This document shows positions 25,160 through 35,279 of a DNA stretch of 46,929 bases, piece by piece. The position numbers and the translations under genes are program-made. How positions within the stretch are numbered: the first letter of the stretch is position 1; each line of letters opens with the position of its first letter. The notes under the pieces were generated by a model, which saw nothing but the letters and a program-made list of their open reading frames with translations, was not told the DNA's origin and made no database searches. The stretch is from Rhodospirillales bacterium. Lineage in GTDB: Bacteria > Pseudomonadota > Alphaproteobacteria > Rhodospirillales > UBA2165. The stretch spans positions 32,183-79,111 of the forward strand of contig JAPPFK010000177.1 of assembly GCA_028823885.1 (NCBI GenBank). The letters are read 5' to 3'.

Positions 25160-26692
25160 ATGAATACCGCCAACGACGTCTCTGGCCTCAATCCAGAGAT
25201 AGAAACCATCGGCAACTACGTGAACGGTGTCCGCATTCCGGCCACCTCGGATGACGGGCTGAACGTCTACAACCCGGCAACGGGCGAAACGACGTCTCGT
25301 GTAGTTCGCTCTACGCCACAGGATGTAGACGCCGCGGTGCAGGCGGCGAAATCTGCATTTCCCGGATGGTCGGAGACTCCACCACTGAAGCGCGCGCGTT
25401 CAATGACCGCCTTTCTTGGTTTGCTCCAGGGCAACAAGGACCGGTTGGCAGAGGTCATTACGGCGGAACACGGCAAAGTATTCTCGGACGCGCGGGGAGA
25501 AGTGGACCGCGCTATCGAGTCGGTGGAGTTTGCTTGCGGGATTCCTCAGCTACTGAAAGGCGATTTCTCCGATCAGGCGTCTACTGGCATTGACAACTGG
25601 ACACTTCGCCAGCCACTCGGTGTGGTTGCCGGTGTCACGCCGTTCAATTTTCCGGTCATGGTGCCAGCGTGGATGTTCCCGGTGGCAATTGCTTGCGGCA
25701 ATTGCTTCATTCTCAAACCCAGTCCGACCGATCCGACGCCTTCGCTCATCGTTGCTGATCTGATGACCGAAGCGGGGTTCCCTCCTGGGGTGTTCAATGT
25801 CGTCCAGGGCGACAAGGTTGCTGTAAATGCACTTTTGGACCACCCGGACGTTGCAGCACTCTCGTTCGTAGGCTCCACACCGGTCGCGAACGCGATCTAT
25901 GAGCGTGGCGCCGCCAAAGGAAAACGGGTGCAGGCGCTCGGAGGCGCAAAAAATCATCTCGTTGTCATGCCTGATGCCGACCTCGACAAGGCCGTCGATG
26001 GGCTAATCGGTGCCGCCTATGGTTCCGCGGGAGAGCGCTGCATGGCGATCTCGGTTGCGGTGCTGGTGGGCGACGCGGCCGACAAGGTTATTCCTCAACT
26101 GGAGTCTCGCGCGCGCGGGCTCTGCATCGGCTCCGGGATGGATCCCCAAAGCGAAATGGGACCCATCGTCACCGAAAGCGCCCGACGACGGATCTCGGGC
26201 TGCATCGATGATGGTGTTGAAGAGGGGGCGGAACTACTCGTCGACGGCCGGGGATTCTCCCCTGACGACACCAATCGCGGATTTTTCCTTGGGGCCAGCC
26301 TGTTCGACCACGTGACCCCCGAGATGAGGATCTATCGGGAGGAAATATTCGGGCCGGTTCTCTCCTGCGTCCGGGTGGATACCCTCGACGACGCTATCGA
26401 ACTCATCAATGCCCATGAGTATGGCAACGGTGTCAGCTGTTACACGCGCAGCGGTGAAGTCGCCCGGACTTTTGGCCGCCAAATTCAGGTTGGGATGGTT
26501 GGGATCAACGTTCCGATACCTGTCCCGATGGCATGGCACGGATTCGGCGGTTGGAAGCGCAGCTTATTCGGCGACATGCATGCGTATGGTGAAGAGGGCG
26601 TCCGGTTCTACACAAAACAGAAGTCGATCATGCAGCGTTGGCCGGAGGACATGAAAGCAGGAGCCGAGTTCGTCATGCCGGTGGCCAGTTAA
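25160..26692 (+). CDS. mmsA: CoA-acylating (methyl)malonate-semialdehyde dehydrogenase (MmsA/DddC-like)
   Basis: [82 protein letters not shown]. Confidence 0.9.
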   Translation: MNTANDVSGLNPEIETIGNYVNGVRIPATSDDGLNVYNPATGETTSRVVRSTPQDVDAAVQAAKSAFPGWSETPPLKRARSMTAFLGLLQGNKDRLAEVITAEHGKVFSDARGEVDRAIESVEFACGIPQLLKGDFSDQASTGIDNWTLRQPLGVVAGVTPFNFPVMVPAWMFPVAIACGNCFILKPSPTDPTPSLIVADLMTEAGFPPGVFNVVQGDKVAVNALLDHPDVAALSFVGSTPVANAIYERGAAKGKRVQALGGAKNHLVVMPDADLDKAVDGLIGAAYGSAGERCMAISVAVLVGDAADKVIPQLESRARGLCIGSGMDPQSEMGPIVTESARRRISGCIDDGVEEGAELLVDGRGFSPDDTNRGFFLGASLFDHVTPEMRIYREEIFGPVLSCVRVDTLDDAIELINAHEYGNGVSCYTRSGEVARTFGRQIQVGMVGINVPIPVPMAWHGFGGWKRSLFGDMHAYGEEGVRFYTKQKSIMQRWPEDMKAGAEFVMPVAS

Positions 26693-26703
26693 GAGAAGGT
26701 CTG

Positions 26704-28374
26704 ATGAGTCTGGAATTCGACTACATCATTGTCGGCGCGGGAACAGCAGGGTGTCTGCTGGCGAATAGGCTCAGCGCCGAGCCGAATAACCGGGTTTTGC
26801 TCTTGGAGGCCGGCTCAAAGGACAACTACCACTGGATTCATATTCCGGTCGGCTACCTCTACTGTATCGACAACCCCAGGACCGACTGGTGCTTCCGGAC
26901 GGAGAAGGAACCCGGTCTCAACGGTCGGTCTCTTCTTTACCCCCGCGGACGAACACTCGGCGGCTGTTCCAGCATCAACGGCATGATCTATATGCGTGGA
27001 CAAGCTAGGGATTATGATTTCTGGGCCAACGCAACAGGTGAGAATGAGTGGTCATGGACGGCCTGCCTGGAGGACTTCAAGGCCCATGAGGACAACTACC
27101 GGCTCGACGACGCGAACGGCCGGCAAAACGGCAAGCGCCAAAGCGAGGATGGCTTCCACGGGGGTGGCGGCGAATGGCGGATCGAGACCCAGCGGCTCAA
27201 TTGGGAAATTCTCGATGCGTTCTCGGAGGCGGCCAACCAAGCCGGCATCCCGTCGACCGACGATTTCAATAAAGGCGACAATACGGGCACCGGTTATTTC
27301 GAAGTCAACCAACGGAATGGTTGGCGATGGAACACGTCGAAGGCGTTTCTGCGCCAGGCGAAATCCCGATCAAATCTTGCTATTTGGACAAATGCGCAGG
27401 TCGAGAAGCTGGCGATCTCCACCCAGGACGATGGCAGAAAGCGATGCACTTCCGTATCGCTCGTAAAGGACGGCACATCCCAGACCGTTACTTGCAAAAA
27501 GGAGGTCGTTCTCGCCGCCGGTGCAATTGGCAGTCCACAAATCTTGCAGGTTTCCGGCGTCGGCGACGGTGAGCATCTCAATAAAACGGGGATCGAAGTA
27601 AAACACGATCTGCCGGGGGTTGGACGAAACCTTCAAGACCACCTGCAACTCAGGACGATCTACAAGGTAAAGAACGTCCCCACTCTCAATGTGCGGGCCT
27701 CAACCCTGTTGGGTAAAGCCGGAATTGGTCTGGAGTATCTGCTGAAACGAACCGGGCCAATGAGCATGGCGCCATCGCAACTTGGAATATTCACAAGAAG
27801 CGGCCCGTCCCGAGAGTTCTCAAACATTCAGTTTCATGTGCAGCCGTTGAGTCTCAATGCGTTTGGTGAGGATCTGCATTCATTCCCCGCGATTACAGCC
27901 AGCGTATGCAATTTGAACCCGACCAGCCGGGGAACCGTACTGGTGACGTCCCCGGACCCAAAGACGCCGGCCGCTATCGCACCGAACTACTTGGACACCC
28001 AGGAAGACAAAGACGTTGCCGTCGAAGCGATCAAAGTCGTTCGGAACATCATTAAGCAGCCCAGGCTTAAACAGTACGAACCGGAAGAATATTTGCCAGG
28101 TGCGGAATTGCAGTCCGACGAAGATCTCGTGAAGGCTGCCGGGGACATTGGCACCACAATATTTCACCCGGTCGGAACCGCGAAGATGGGGCGAGATGAC
28201 GATCCCGCCGCGGTCGTAGATAGCCGGCTGCGGGTGCGCGGGATCGACGGACTACGAGTCGTGGACGCGAGTGTGATGCCCACCATCACCAGCGGCAATA
28301 CAAACAGCCCAACCTTAATGATCGCTGAAAAAGCGTCTCGTTGGATCATCGAACACGAAATGGGAGGCAACTAG
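26704..28374 (+). CDS. GMC family oxidoreductase (choline-dehydrogenase-like; DddA-like)
   Basis: FDYIIVGAGTAGCLLANRLS, YPRGRTLGGCSSINGMIYMRGQ, GAIGSPQILQVSGVG, C-terminal HPVGTAKMG, SGNTNSPTLMIAEKAS. Confidence 0.9.
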   Translation: MSLEFDYIIVGAGTAGCLLANRLSAEPNNRVLLLEAGSKDNYHWIHIPVGYLYCIDNPRTDWCFRTEKEPGLNGRSLLYPRGRTLGGCSSINGMIYMRGQARDYDFWANATGENEWSWTACLEDFKAHEDNYRLDDANGRQNGKRQSEDGFHGGGGEWRIETQRLNWEILDAFSEAANQAGIPSTDDFNKGDNTGTGYFEVNQRNGWRWNTSKAFLRQAKSRSNLAIWTNAQVEKLAISTQDDGRKRCTSVSLVKDGTSQTVTCKKEVVLAAGAIGSPQILQVSGVGDGEHLNKTGIEVKHDLPGVGRNLQDHLQLRTIYKVKNVPTLNVRASTLLGKAGIGLEYLLKRTGPMSMAPSQLGIFTRSGPSREFSNIQFHVQPLSLNAFGEDLHSFPAITASVCNLNPTSRGTVLVTSPDPKTPAAIAPNYLDTQEDKDVAVEAIKVVRNIIKQPRLKQYEPEEYLPGAELQSDEDLVKAAGDIGTTIFHPVGTAKMGRDDDPAAVVDSRLRVRGIDGLRVVDASVMPTITSGNTNSPTLMIAEKASRWIIEHEMGGN

Positions 28375-29654
28375 TGGCAAGCTCGAACGAACTGGAACCG
28401 AAAAAGGGCCCGCTTGACGGAATAACGGTCCTTGATTTTTCCCGAGTGCTGGCCGGCCCTTATTGCACCATGGTGCTTGCCGACCTCGGCGCCCGGGTCA
28501 TCAAAGTCGAGAAAATTGGCACAGGCGACGACACCCGAGAATTCGGGCCGTTCATCGAAAAGGATTCCGCTTACTTCTGCTGCTTCAACCGGAGGAAGGA
28601 AAGCATTGTTCTCGATATCAAATCTCCCAGAGACCGGGAGCTTCTTGAACGGCTGCTGGACGAGTCCGATGTTCTCGTCGAAAACTTTCGGCCCGGGGTT
28701 ATGGACCGGCTGGGATATGGGCCGGAACGGCTCGCAAAAACCCATCCCCATTTGATCTACGCGTCAATTTCCGGATTCGGCCATTCCGGACCGTTTAGCG
28801 AGTTGCCCGGTTACGACATGGTCGTCCAGGCCATGGGCGGAATTATGAGCCTCACCGGATGGCCCGATGGCGAACCGGCGCGCGTCGGCACGAGCTTCGG
28901 TGACCTGGGCGCCGCCTTGTTTGCCGCTGTTGGCATCGTTGCTTCGCTCTATAGCCGAACGAAGGACGCTCAGGGCACCCGGGTCGACATTGGCATGCTC
29001 GATTGCCAGGCCGCGCTCATGGAAACAGCTTTGGCTCGGTACGATGTCGAGGGGATCGTGCCAAACCGAACCGGCGACAGTCATCCATCTCTAGCGCCCT
29101 TTGAAAGTTTCCGCGCCAAAGACGGAAAAATCGTTATCGCCGCCGGCAACGACACACTATTCATGTTGATGGCCGACGCGATCGGCGCGCCTGAACTGGC
29201 GTTGGATACTCGCTTTATGACCAACGACCTGCGGTGTCGGAACCGGCCGGAGTTGGTCGTCGAAACGGAGAAAATTCTGTCCAAGCAGAATGTCGCTTAT
29301 TGGATCGATGCGTTGAACGACGAGGGTGTTCCGTGCGCTCCCATCAACACGATCGATAAGCTTTTTGATCACCCGCAACTTAAGGCCCGCAACATGATTG
29401 TGCGGGTACAAGGGGAAGCGGCCAAACCGTTCAAGACCGCAGGCAATCCGATAAAAATGACCGGCCGCGTCGAAATCGACACCGAGACACCAATGAATGC
29501 GCCGGGTCTTGGTCAGCACCGTGAAGCCATCCTTGCGGAACTGATGTCTGACGATGGCTCGTATGACTTGCCGTCACAGGACAGCGGAAGTTCATCGACA
29601 ACCACACGATTAGGCACTCCGAAGGCGGCCAAGAGCACGTCGGAAGCGGCCTAA
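28374..29654 (+). CDS. class III (CaiB/BaiF) CoA-transferase (AcuN-like by context)
   Basis: LDGITVLDFSRVLAGPYCTMVLADLGARVIKVEK, VLVENFRPGVMDRLG, YDMVVQAMGGIMSLTG; GTG start overlapping the preceding TAG. Confidence 0.9.
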   Translation: MASSNELEPKKGPLDGITVLDFSRVLAGPYCTMVLADLGARVIKVEKIGTGDDTREFGPFIEKDSAYFCCFNRRKESIVLDIKSPRDRELLERLLDESDVLVENFRPGVMDRLGYGPERLAKTHPHLIYASISGFGHSGPFSELPGYDMVVQAMGGIMSLTGWPDGEPARVGTSFGDLGAALFAAVGIVASLYSRTKDAQGTRVDIGMLDCQAALMETALARYDVEGIVPNRTGDSHPSLAPFESFRAKDGKIVIAAGNDTLFMLMADAIGAPELALDTRFMTNDLRCRNRPELVVETEKILSKQNVAYWIDALNDEGVPCAPINTIDKLFDHPQLKARNMIVRVQGEAAKPFKTAGNPIKMTGRVEIDTETPMNAPGLGQHREAILAELMSDDGSYDLPSQDSGSSSTTTRLGTPKAAKSTSEAA

Positions 29655-29677
29655 ACACACTTTCAGGAGACCCGAAA

Positions 29678-30523
29678 ATGCCACAACGAGCAGCCGCGAA
29701 GAAGTCGAGAGCAAAGAAACCCACTCCGGTCGTTGTTGCGGAGACAAGTGATGATGCCGAGATGATCATCGTCGAGCGGCGGGAGGAGGTCGGCCTGATC
29801 ACCTTGAACCGGCCCAAGAGCCTAAATGCGCTGAACCGCCAGTTGGCCCAGGAAACACTGGCGGCTCTCAAATCATTCGACGCGGACCCCGACATTGGAG
29901 CGATCGTTATCGCTGGTAGCCCTCGAGCGTTTGCTGCGGGCGCCGACATAGAGGAAATGGCCGAGAAAACCTTCACAGAGTTTTATATGGATGACTTCCT
30001 GTCACCCTGGGACCAGGTTAATGACATATCGAAGCCGATAATTGCCGCCGTCAGCGGTTATGCCCTCGGGGGCGGGTGCGAACTGGCACTCCTCTGCGAT
30101 TTCATCATTGCTTCGGAAGATGCGCAGTTTGGTCAACCGGAGATCAAGCTCGGCATATTGCCGGGAATGGGCGGCTCTCAGCGGCTCGCCCGTTCGGTCG
30201 GAAAAGCCCTGGCAATGGACTTGATCCTGACGGGCAGAAACATCGGCGCCGAAGAAGCTAAACAAGCTGGCTTTGTGGCTCGGGTTGTTCCCAAAGAGGA
30301 GCTTCTACAGACAGCTCTCGAAGCTGCCCACACCATCGCCGGCTACAACTCGCCCGCGGTCAAGATGGCAAAGGCGGCAGTAAACAGAGCGTTTGAAACC
30401 CCGCTGTCAGAAGGACTGCGGCAAGAGCGTCTCCTATTTCAGGCGGCATTCGCCACGGATGGCCAGAAGGAAGGGATGAACGCGTTTGTCACTAAAAGGG
30501 CTCCGGTATTCCGGAATCGATAG
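29678..30523 (+). CDS. enoyl-CoA hydratase/isomerase (AcuK-like by context)
   Basis: GLITLNRPKSLNALNRQL, AFAAGADIEEM, GYALGGGCELALLCDFIIASEDAQFGQPEIKLGILPGMGGSQRLAR. Confidence 0.9.
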   Translation: MPQRAAAKKSRAKKPTPVVVAETSDDAEMIIVERREEVGLITLNRPKSLNALNRQLAQETLAALKSFDADPDIGAIVIAGSPRAFAAGADIEEMAEKTFTEFYMDDFLSPWDQVNDISKPIIAAVSGYALGGGCELALLCDFIIASEDAQFGQPEIKLGILPGMGGSQRLARSVGKALAMDLILTGRNIGAEEAKQAGFVARVVPKEELLQTALEAAHTIAGYNSPAVKMAKAAVNRAFETPLSEGLRQERLLFQAAFATDGQKEGMNAFVTKRAPVFRNR

Positions 30524-30589
30524 GCCCGAATCAAGAAAGACGAAGTCACTATCAATTTCAAGCACGATAACAGAGAGGTAGAAATCAAA

Positions 30590-31852
30590 ATGTCAAACTC
30601 ACCACTAAAAGCCTTAGCTCTAGTAGCGGCCACGGCGCTGGCGTTCGCAAGTTCCTCGGCGCTGGCGGAAACGACGATTAATATCGCCGGTTGGGGGGCG
30701 AAGTCGGGGCCCCTGCGGTCGTTCGGCGTAAACTCAGAGGCCGTAATGAAGGCCGCTGTCGCGCGTGTCAATGAGATGGGCGGCATCAAGTTGAAGAACG
30801 GCTCCAAGGCTAAGCTCGCCTTCGACTATCACGACAGTGCCTGCAACGCGGAACAGGCAATTGCGGTTGCCAGAAAGGTTGCTTCCGAATCAAACGCCCT
30901 CGTGGGTATTGGGCCAACGTGCTCCGGTGCAGCCGCCGCAATGTTTGGCGTGTTCCAAAAGAAAGTAGGTGATTCCGGTGACACGGGTCTCCAGTTTCCA
31001 ATCCTGACAGACACGGCCGTTCGGAACGGTCTGGCCAAGATTTCCCAATGGACGTTCCGGAACACGCCCAACGAGCCGGATATGTACGACAAACTCTGGG
31101 CTTGGGTCGCTAAGAATCACCCCAACTTGAAGACCATCTATGGCGGTACCGAGACTGACCAAGGCCACTCCAACGGTACGTACTCCAAGGTGATTGTCCA
31201 GGCCGCAACCCGTCACGGCTTCAAGTGGTCAAAAGGAAACATTGAAGGTCTGACTGGCAAGCTTGCATCAGGCTTCAAAAACGTACTGTCGTCCTCCTCC
31301 AATTGGCTACAGGCCGACACCAACTTCTCGGTTCAGGCGCGGGCGTTCAGGCGTTCGGGTGCAGATATCTTCATCATCTCTTCTCACCCGTTCACCACCT
31401 GCGGCATGTTGAAGGAACTTAAGCGCCAACGGGCAACGCCAAAACTGATTATCGGCCTGACGTCATCGTCCTCCGCGGAGGTCATGAAAGGCTGTGCCGC
31501 CGAAGCTGAGGGAATGATTATCCCAACCAGCTTCGCGCCGATTACGCCTGCGGCCCAGGAGGTTGCGGCCCTTGCAAACAAGAACGGCGGGGACGCTGAC
31601 CTTCATTCCGCAGCGGCGTGGGAAAACGTCATGATCATCAAGCAGGTCATGGAGACGGTCGGCGTTACCGGCGATCCGTCAATGGTTCAGAAAGAGCGTC
31701 GGATGATCCGTGATGGCCTGGAATCCCTGAAATCCACTAATGGTCTGATCGGCAAGGTCACCCGCGTTCAAGACGAAGGAGAAGCCCTCAAGCCCTATGT
31801 CTTCGTTCAGGCGAAGGCGGGCAACTGGGTGGTTGTTCACGACCCCCGGTAA
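30590..31852 (+). CDS. ABC transporter substrate-binding protein, branched-chain amino acid type
   Basis: signal peptide KALALVAATALAFASSSALAE then periplasmic-binding fold; followed by Liv-type permeases. Confidence 0.87.
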   Translation: MSNSPLKALALVAATALAFASSSALAETTINIAGWGAKSGPLRSFGVNSEAVMKAAVARVNEMGGIKLKNGSKAKLAFDYHDSACNAEQAIAVARKVASESNALVGIGPTCSGAAAAMFGVFQKKVGDSGDTGLQFPILTDTAVRNGLAKISQWTFRNTPNEPDMYDKLWAWVAKNHPNLKTIYGGTETDQGHSNGTYSKVIVQAATRHGFKWSKGNIEGLTGKLASGFKNVLSSSSNWLQADTNFSVQARAFRRSGADIFIISSHPFTTCGMLKELKRQRATPKLIIGLTSSSSAEVMKGCAAEAEGMIIPTSFAPITPAAQEVAALANKNGGDADLHSAAAWENVMIIKQVMETVGVTGDPSMVQKERRMIRDGLESLKSTNGLIGKVTRVQDEGEALKPYVFVQAKAGNWVVVHDPR

Positions 31853-31866
31853 AGTGCCCCGAGTTT

Positions 31867-31908
31867 GGCTGTCTGCGGTGGAACGCTAGTCCGCCATCGC
31901 AGACAGCC
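31867..31908. other. strong hairpin between binding-protein and permease genes
   Basis: GGCTGTCTGCGGTGG ... CCATCGCAGACAGCC, no U-tract. Confidence 0.7.
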
Positions 31909-31984
31909 ACTCCCGCGCATTCCGAAATATCGATCGTGAAACGGCATCGCGAAACGTACCGCCAACCAGCTACGGCACGGAATA

Positions 31985-32872
31985 ATGAATTTTGACCATA
32001 TTGATGTAGTCCAGTCGCTGATAGACGGGGTGCTTTTCGGCTCGGTCTACGCCCTTCTCGGCCTTGGCTTTACTCTCATTTTTGGCGCCATGCACAAGCT
32101 GAATATGGCTTATGCGGCATCCTCGATTGCGGGGGCGTACGTCGGTTTAGCCACGATCACAATTTTCGCCGTGCCGACCGTCCTCGCCTTTGTCGTTGGG
32201 CCACTGGCAGCCGGGGTGGTGGGTCTGCTCATCTATATTTCGTGTTTCCAGTTCATGCCGCGCAATAACCTGCTGGCGCCATTGATGGCATCGATCGGCG
32301 CGCTGTTCTTTATCGACGAGGTAATCATCGACCAGACCGCCGGCTCGCCAATAACGTTTCCAGTGCTGTTGCCGGATGCCTATTTTCCCGTTGGCGAGTA
32401 CGGCTTTCGTGGCGACCTGCTATTTATCGCGTTTGCCAGTTTCATTCTGATGGGCGTCATCGTCTTTATGCTTTATCGGACCAAAATGGGGCTCGCGACC
32501 CGGGCTGCGTCACAACAACCGGTGGCGTCATTGCTGTGCGGCATCCCGACACATCGGACAAATTCAACTGTCTTCATTCTCGCAGGTGTGCTCGGGGGAT
32601 TTGCCGGTTGTCTGGCCGCTGCGGCTGTCGGCGTCCTGTCACCGCTATTGACGCTGCCGTTGACGGTGAAAGGCCTCATTGTGACGGTCATTGGCGGGCT
32701 CGGCAGTATTCGCGGCGCCATCGTTGCTGGGTTTATGATCGGCGCGCTGGAGAATCTGTTTCTCCTGTTTCGCGGCGTAAACGAGCGCGACATTTACGTA
32801 TTCTTGGTTCTCTTTCTCTTTCTCGTGGTCCGTCCCAACGGCCTCTTCGGCACCTCCATAGATCGGGACTAG
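31985..32872 (+). CDS. LivH-type ABC permease (module 1)
   Basis: LIDGVLFGSVYALLGLGFTLIFGAMHKLNMAYAA, VIGGLGSIRGAIVAGFMIG. Confidence 0.9.
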   Translation: MNFDHIDVVQSLIDGVLFGSVYALLGLGFTLIFGAMHKLNMAYAASSIAGAYVGLATITIFAVPTVLAFVVGPLAAGVVGLLIYISCFQFMPRNNLLAPLMASIGALFFIDEVIIDQTAGSPITFPVLLPDAYFPVGEYGFRGDLLFIAFASFILMGVIVFMLYRTKMGLATRAASQQPVASLLCGIPTHRTNSTVFILAGVLGGFAGCLAAAAVGVLSPLLTLPLTVKGLIVTVIGGLGSIRGAIVAGFMIGALENLFLLFRGVNERDIYVFLVLFLFLVVRPNGLFGTSIDRD

Positions 32873-32876
32873 CTGC

Positions 32877-33794
32877 ATGGAATATTACCTCGGAATCTCA
32901 CAGACAATCGGCGTACATACGCTGCTCGGCTTGTCTGCCTATGTGTTGCTGCTAACAGGACAACTTAGCCTCGCCCAGGTCGGGTTCTTTGCCATTGGGT
33001 CGTACGTCTCAGGGATTTTGACGGTCATATTCGGCTGGCACGTATTGCCGGCACTTTTTGTCGGGGCGTTGGTCGCCGGTGTATTTGCGTTCCTCGTCGG
33101 CTTCCCGGCCCTTCGTGTAAAGGGATTGATGCTGGTGGTCGCGACCATCGCCTTTTCGGAAATTGTCCGCCTTGTTTTCTTTAACCTGAATTGGCGGGTC
33201 GAAGTAAACGGCCTCGAAGTTGGGCCAGACAGCACCCAAGGATTTAGAGAGATCCGATACTTTGCGGCCAACGGCTGGGAACAGGCCCATGTTGTGCTGC
33301 TGATCTGGCTCATCGTTATCCTGGTCATGGTCATGCTTTGGTGGCTGGACAAAGTTCGTGCAGGGGCTGTCTTGCGGGCAGTTGGTGAAGACGAGCTAGC
33401 GGCACAGAGTTCTGGCATCAATCTGACCATGGTCAAGGTGGCTGCCATGACTGGCGGCGGCGTCATCGCCGGAATTGCTGGAGGGCTGTACGCTCATTCG
33501 ACCACATACGTCGACCATCACACCTTCTCGATTCTGTTGGCGACGTTTGCGGTGTCCTACCCAATTCTGGGCGGTCTGAAGAACGTCCTCGGCACTCTCA
33601 TGGCGGTCATATTCATACAAGGGTTCATTATCGAGGGTCTCCGCTTCATGGGAGACTACCGGAACATTCTTTTTGGTCTGCTGATCATCGTCGCGATGAA
33701 TTTCCGGCCGCAGGGTCTTGTCGACGGAAACTTCACCTCCGATGTGAGAAAGCTGCTCCGAATGAAGCAGAATGGGGCTGGCGCCGATGCTTAG
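32877..33794 (+). CDS. LivM-type ABC permease (module 1)
   Basis: LLTGQLSLAQVGFFAIGSYVSGIL, GFPALRVKGLMLVVATIAFSEIVRL. Confidence 0.9.
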   Translation: MEYYLGISQTIGVHTLLGLSAYVLLLTGQLSLAQVGFFAIGSYVSGILTVIFGWHVLPALFVGALVAGVFAFLVGFPALRVKGLMLVVATIAFSEIVRLVFFNLNWRVEVNGLEVGPDSTQGFREIRYFAANGWEQAHVVLLIWLIVILVMVMLWWLDKVRAGAVLRAVGEDELAAQSSGINLTMVKVAAMTGGGVIAGIAGGLYAHSTTYVDHHTFSILLATFAVSYPILGGLKNVLGTLMAVIFIQGFIIEGLRFMGDYRNILFGLLIIVAMNFRPQGLVDGNFTSDVRKLLRMKQNGAGADA

Positions 33795-34548
33795 AATCAC
33801 CGGCCTCGCCAAGTACTTCGGTGGCGTCCGGGCCGTCGATGGGCTCGATATTCAAATAGATAAAGGAGAGATTTTTGGGCTAATCGGGCCCAACGGATCA
33901 GGGAAGAGTACCACGGTCAACTTGATCTGCGGTGTCTTCCCTCAAACATCCGGCACAATTGAACTAGACAATGTCGATCTGGGGAAAATGGCGCCCCATC
34001 AAAGAATTGAGTCCGGAGTCTCTAGAACGTTCCAAAACATCCGGCTCTTTGGAGAGCTCACTGTTTGGCAAAATCTATGGGTTGCTTGGCGTGATGCGCC
34101 TGGCCACGAGACCAACTGGTTGGTGAACTGGTTTGGCAGTCCCGCTGATCGGCAGCACGAAATTCAGAAGCTGCTTGAGTTTTCAGGGCTTGGAGATCAC
34201 TCCGATAAACCAGCTAACAGCCTGTCCTTCGGGGAGCAGCGGCAGCTCGAACTCGCCCGCGCCATGGCCTCGAAACCGAAGCTTATCCTGCTTGATGAGC
34301 CCGCCGCAGGGATGAACTCAGAAGAGGTGGCTGACCTCAAAGAGCGCATTTTGACGATGAAAGAACTCGGGATGACCGTGCTTCTGGTCGAACATGTGAT
34401 GGACTTGGTAATGAGTGTCACTGATCGGATCACCGTCTTGAACTTCGGCAAGCCTATCGCCGAGGGCACGCCAGTCGAAATCCAGAACAACGAGGCCGTA
34501 CAGGAAGCCTACTTCGGTTCCGCCAAGAACGTCGAGGCGGGGGCCTGA
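33787..34548 (+). CDS. LivG-type ABC ATPase (module 1)
   Basis: GPNGSGKSTTVN, SLSFGEQRQLELARAMASKPKLILLDEPAAGM. Confidence 0.9.
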   Translation: MLRITGLAKYFGGVRAVDGLDIQIDKGEIFGLIGPNGSGKSTTVNLICGVFPQTSGTIELDNVDLGKMAPHQRIESGVSRTFQNIRLFGELTVWQNLWVAWRDAPGHETNWLVNWFGSPADRQHEIQKLLEFSGLGDHSDKPANSLSFGEQRQLELARAMASKPKLILLDEPAAGMNSEEVADLKERILTMKELGMTVLLVEHVMDLVMSVTDRITVLNFGKPIAEGTPVEIQNNEAVQEAYFGSAKNVEAGA

Positions 34549-34549
34549 C

Positions 34550-35263
34550 ATGCTCGAAATCGAAAATCTTTCCACGTCCTATGGTTTGATCAAGGCGCTG
34601 AAGGGCGTGTCGCTAACGGCTGAAGACGGCAAGGTGACTTGTATCTTGGGCCCAAACGGCGCCGGCAAAACGACCCTCATGTTTACCGCAGCCGGAATAC
34701 TGAAACCTGATTCAGGATCGGTAAAATTTGGTGGGGCCGAATTGGCCGGCTTAGCTGCTCCCAAGATCTTGCAGCAGGGACTGGCCTTGGCTCCGGAGAA
34801 CCGCCTGGTCTTTCCGCAAATGTCCGTGAGGGACAATCTCCTAGCCGGTGCCTATATCCGGCATCGTTCAGAAGCGACACAGGTCGAGGAAGATCTAGAG
34901 AAAATATTCGAGCGCTTTCCGGTGCTGAAGGAGAGGACAGAGCAGACGGCGGGAACATTGTCGGGAGGTGAGCAACAGATGCTTTCTGTTGCCCGCGCGC
35001 TCATGTCACGTCCCAAGATGCTCTTGTTGGACGAACCGTCCGTCGGCTTGGCGCCGCTTATCGTCGACGAAATATTTTCCATCATCAGACAAATGAACAA
35101 AGACGGAATCTCGATCCTCTTGGTCGAGCAGAATGCCGTGAAGGCCCTTGAGGTCGCTGACCATTTCTACCTCCTTGATCAGGGTAAGGTTGCTTTCAGT
35201 GGAACACCCGGAGAGATGGCCAACGATGACGTGATCAGGCGAGCGTATTTAGGCGAACATTAG
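34550..35263 (+). CDS. LivF-type ABC ATPase (module 1)
   Basis: GPNGAGKTTLMFT, LSGGEQQMLSVARALMSRPKMLLLDEPSVGLAP. Confidence 0.9.
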   Translation: MLEIENLSTSYGLIKALKGVSLTAEDGKVTCILGPNGAGKTTLMFTAAGILKPDSGSVKFGGAELAGLAAPKILQQGLALAPENRLVFPQMSVRDNLLAGAYIRHRSEATQVEEDLEKIFERFPVLKERTEQTAGTLSGGEQQMLSVARALMSRPKMLLLDEPSVGLAPLIVDEIFSIIRQMNKDGISILLVEQNAVKALEVADHFYLLDQGKVAFSGTPGEMANDDVIRRAYLGEH

Positions 35264-35279
35264 CGCATCGGAAACCCGG

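Noticed and set aside
28374-29654. DddD (DMSP CoA-transferase/lyase)
   Set aside because: Only a single CaiB/BaiF domain of 426 aa; DddD has two such domains, so an AcuN-like role fits better.
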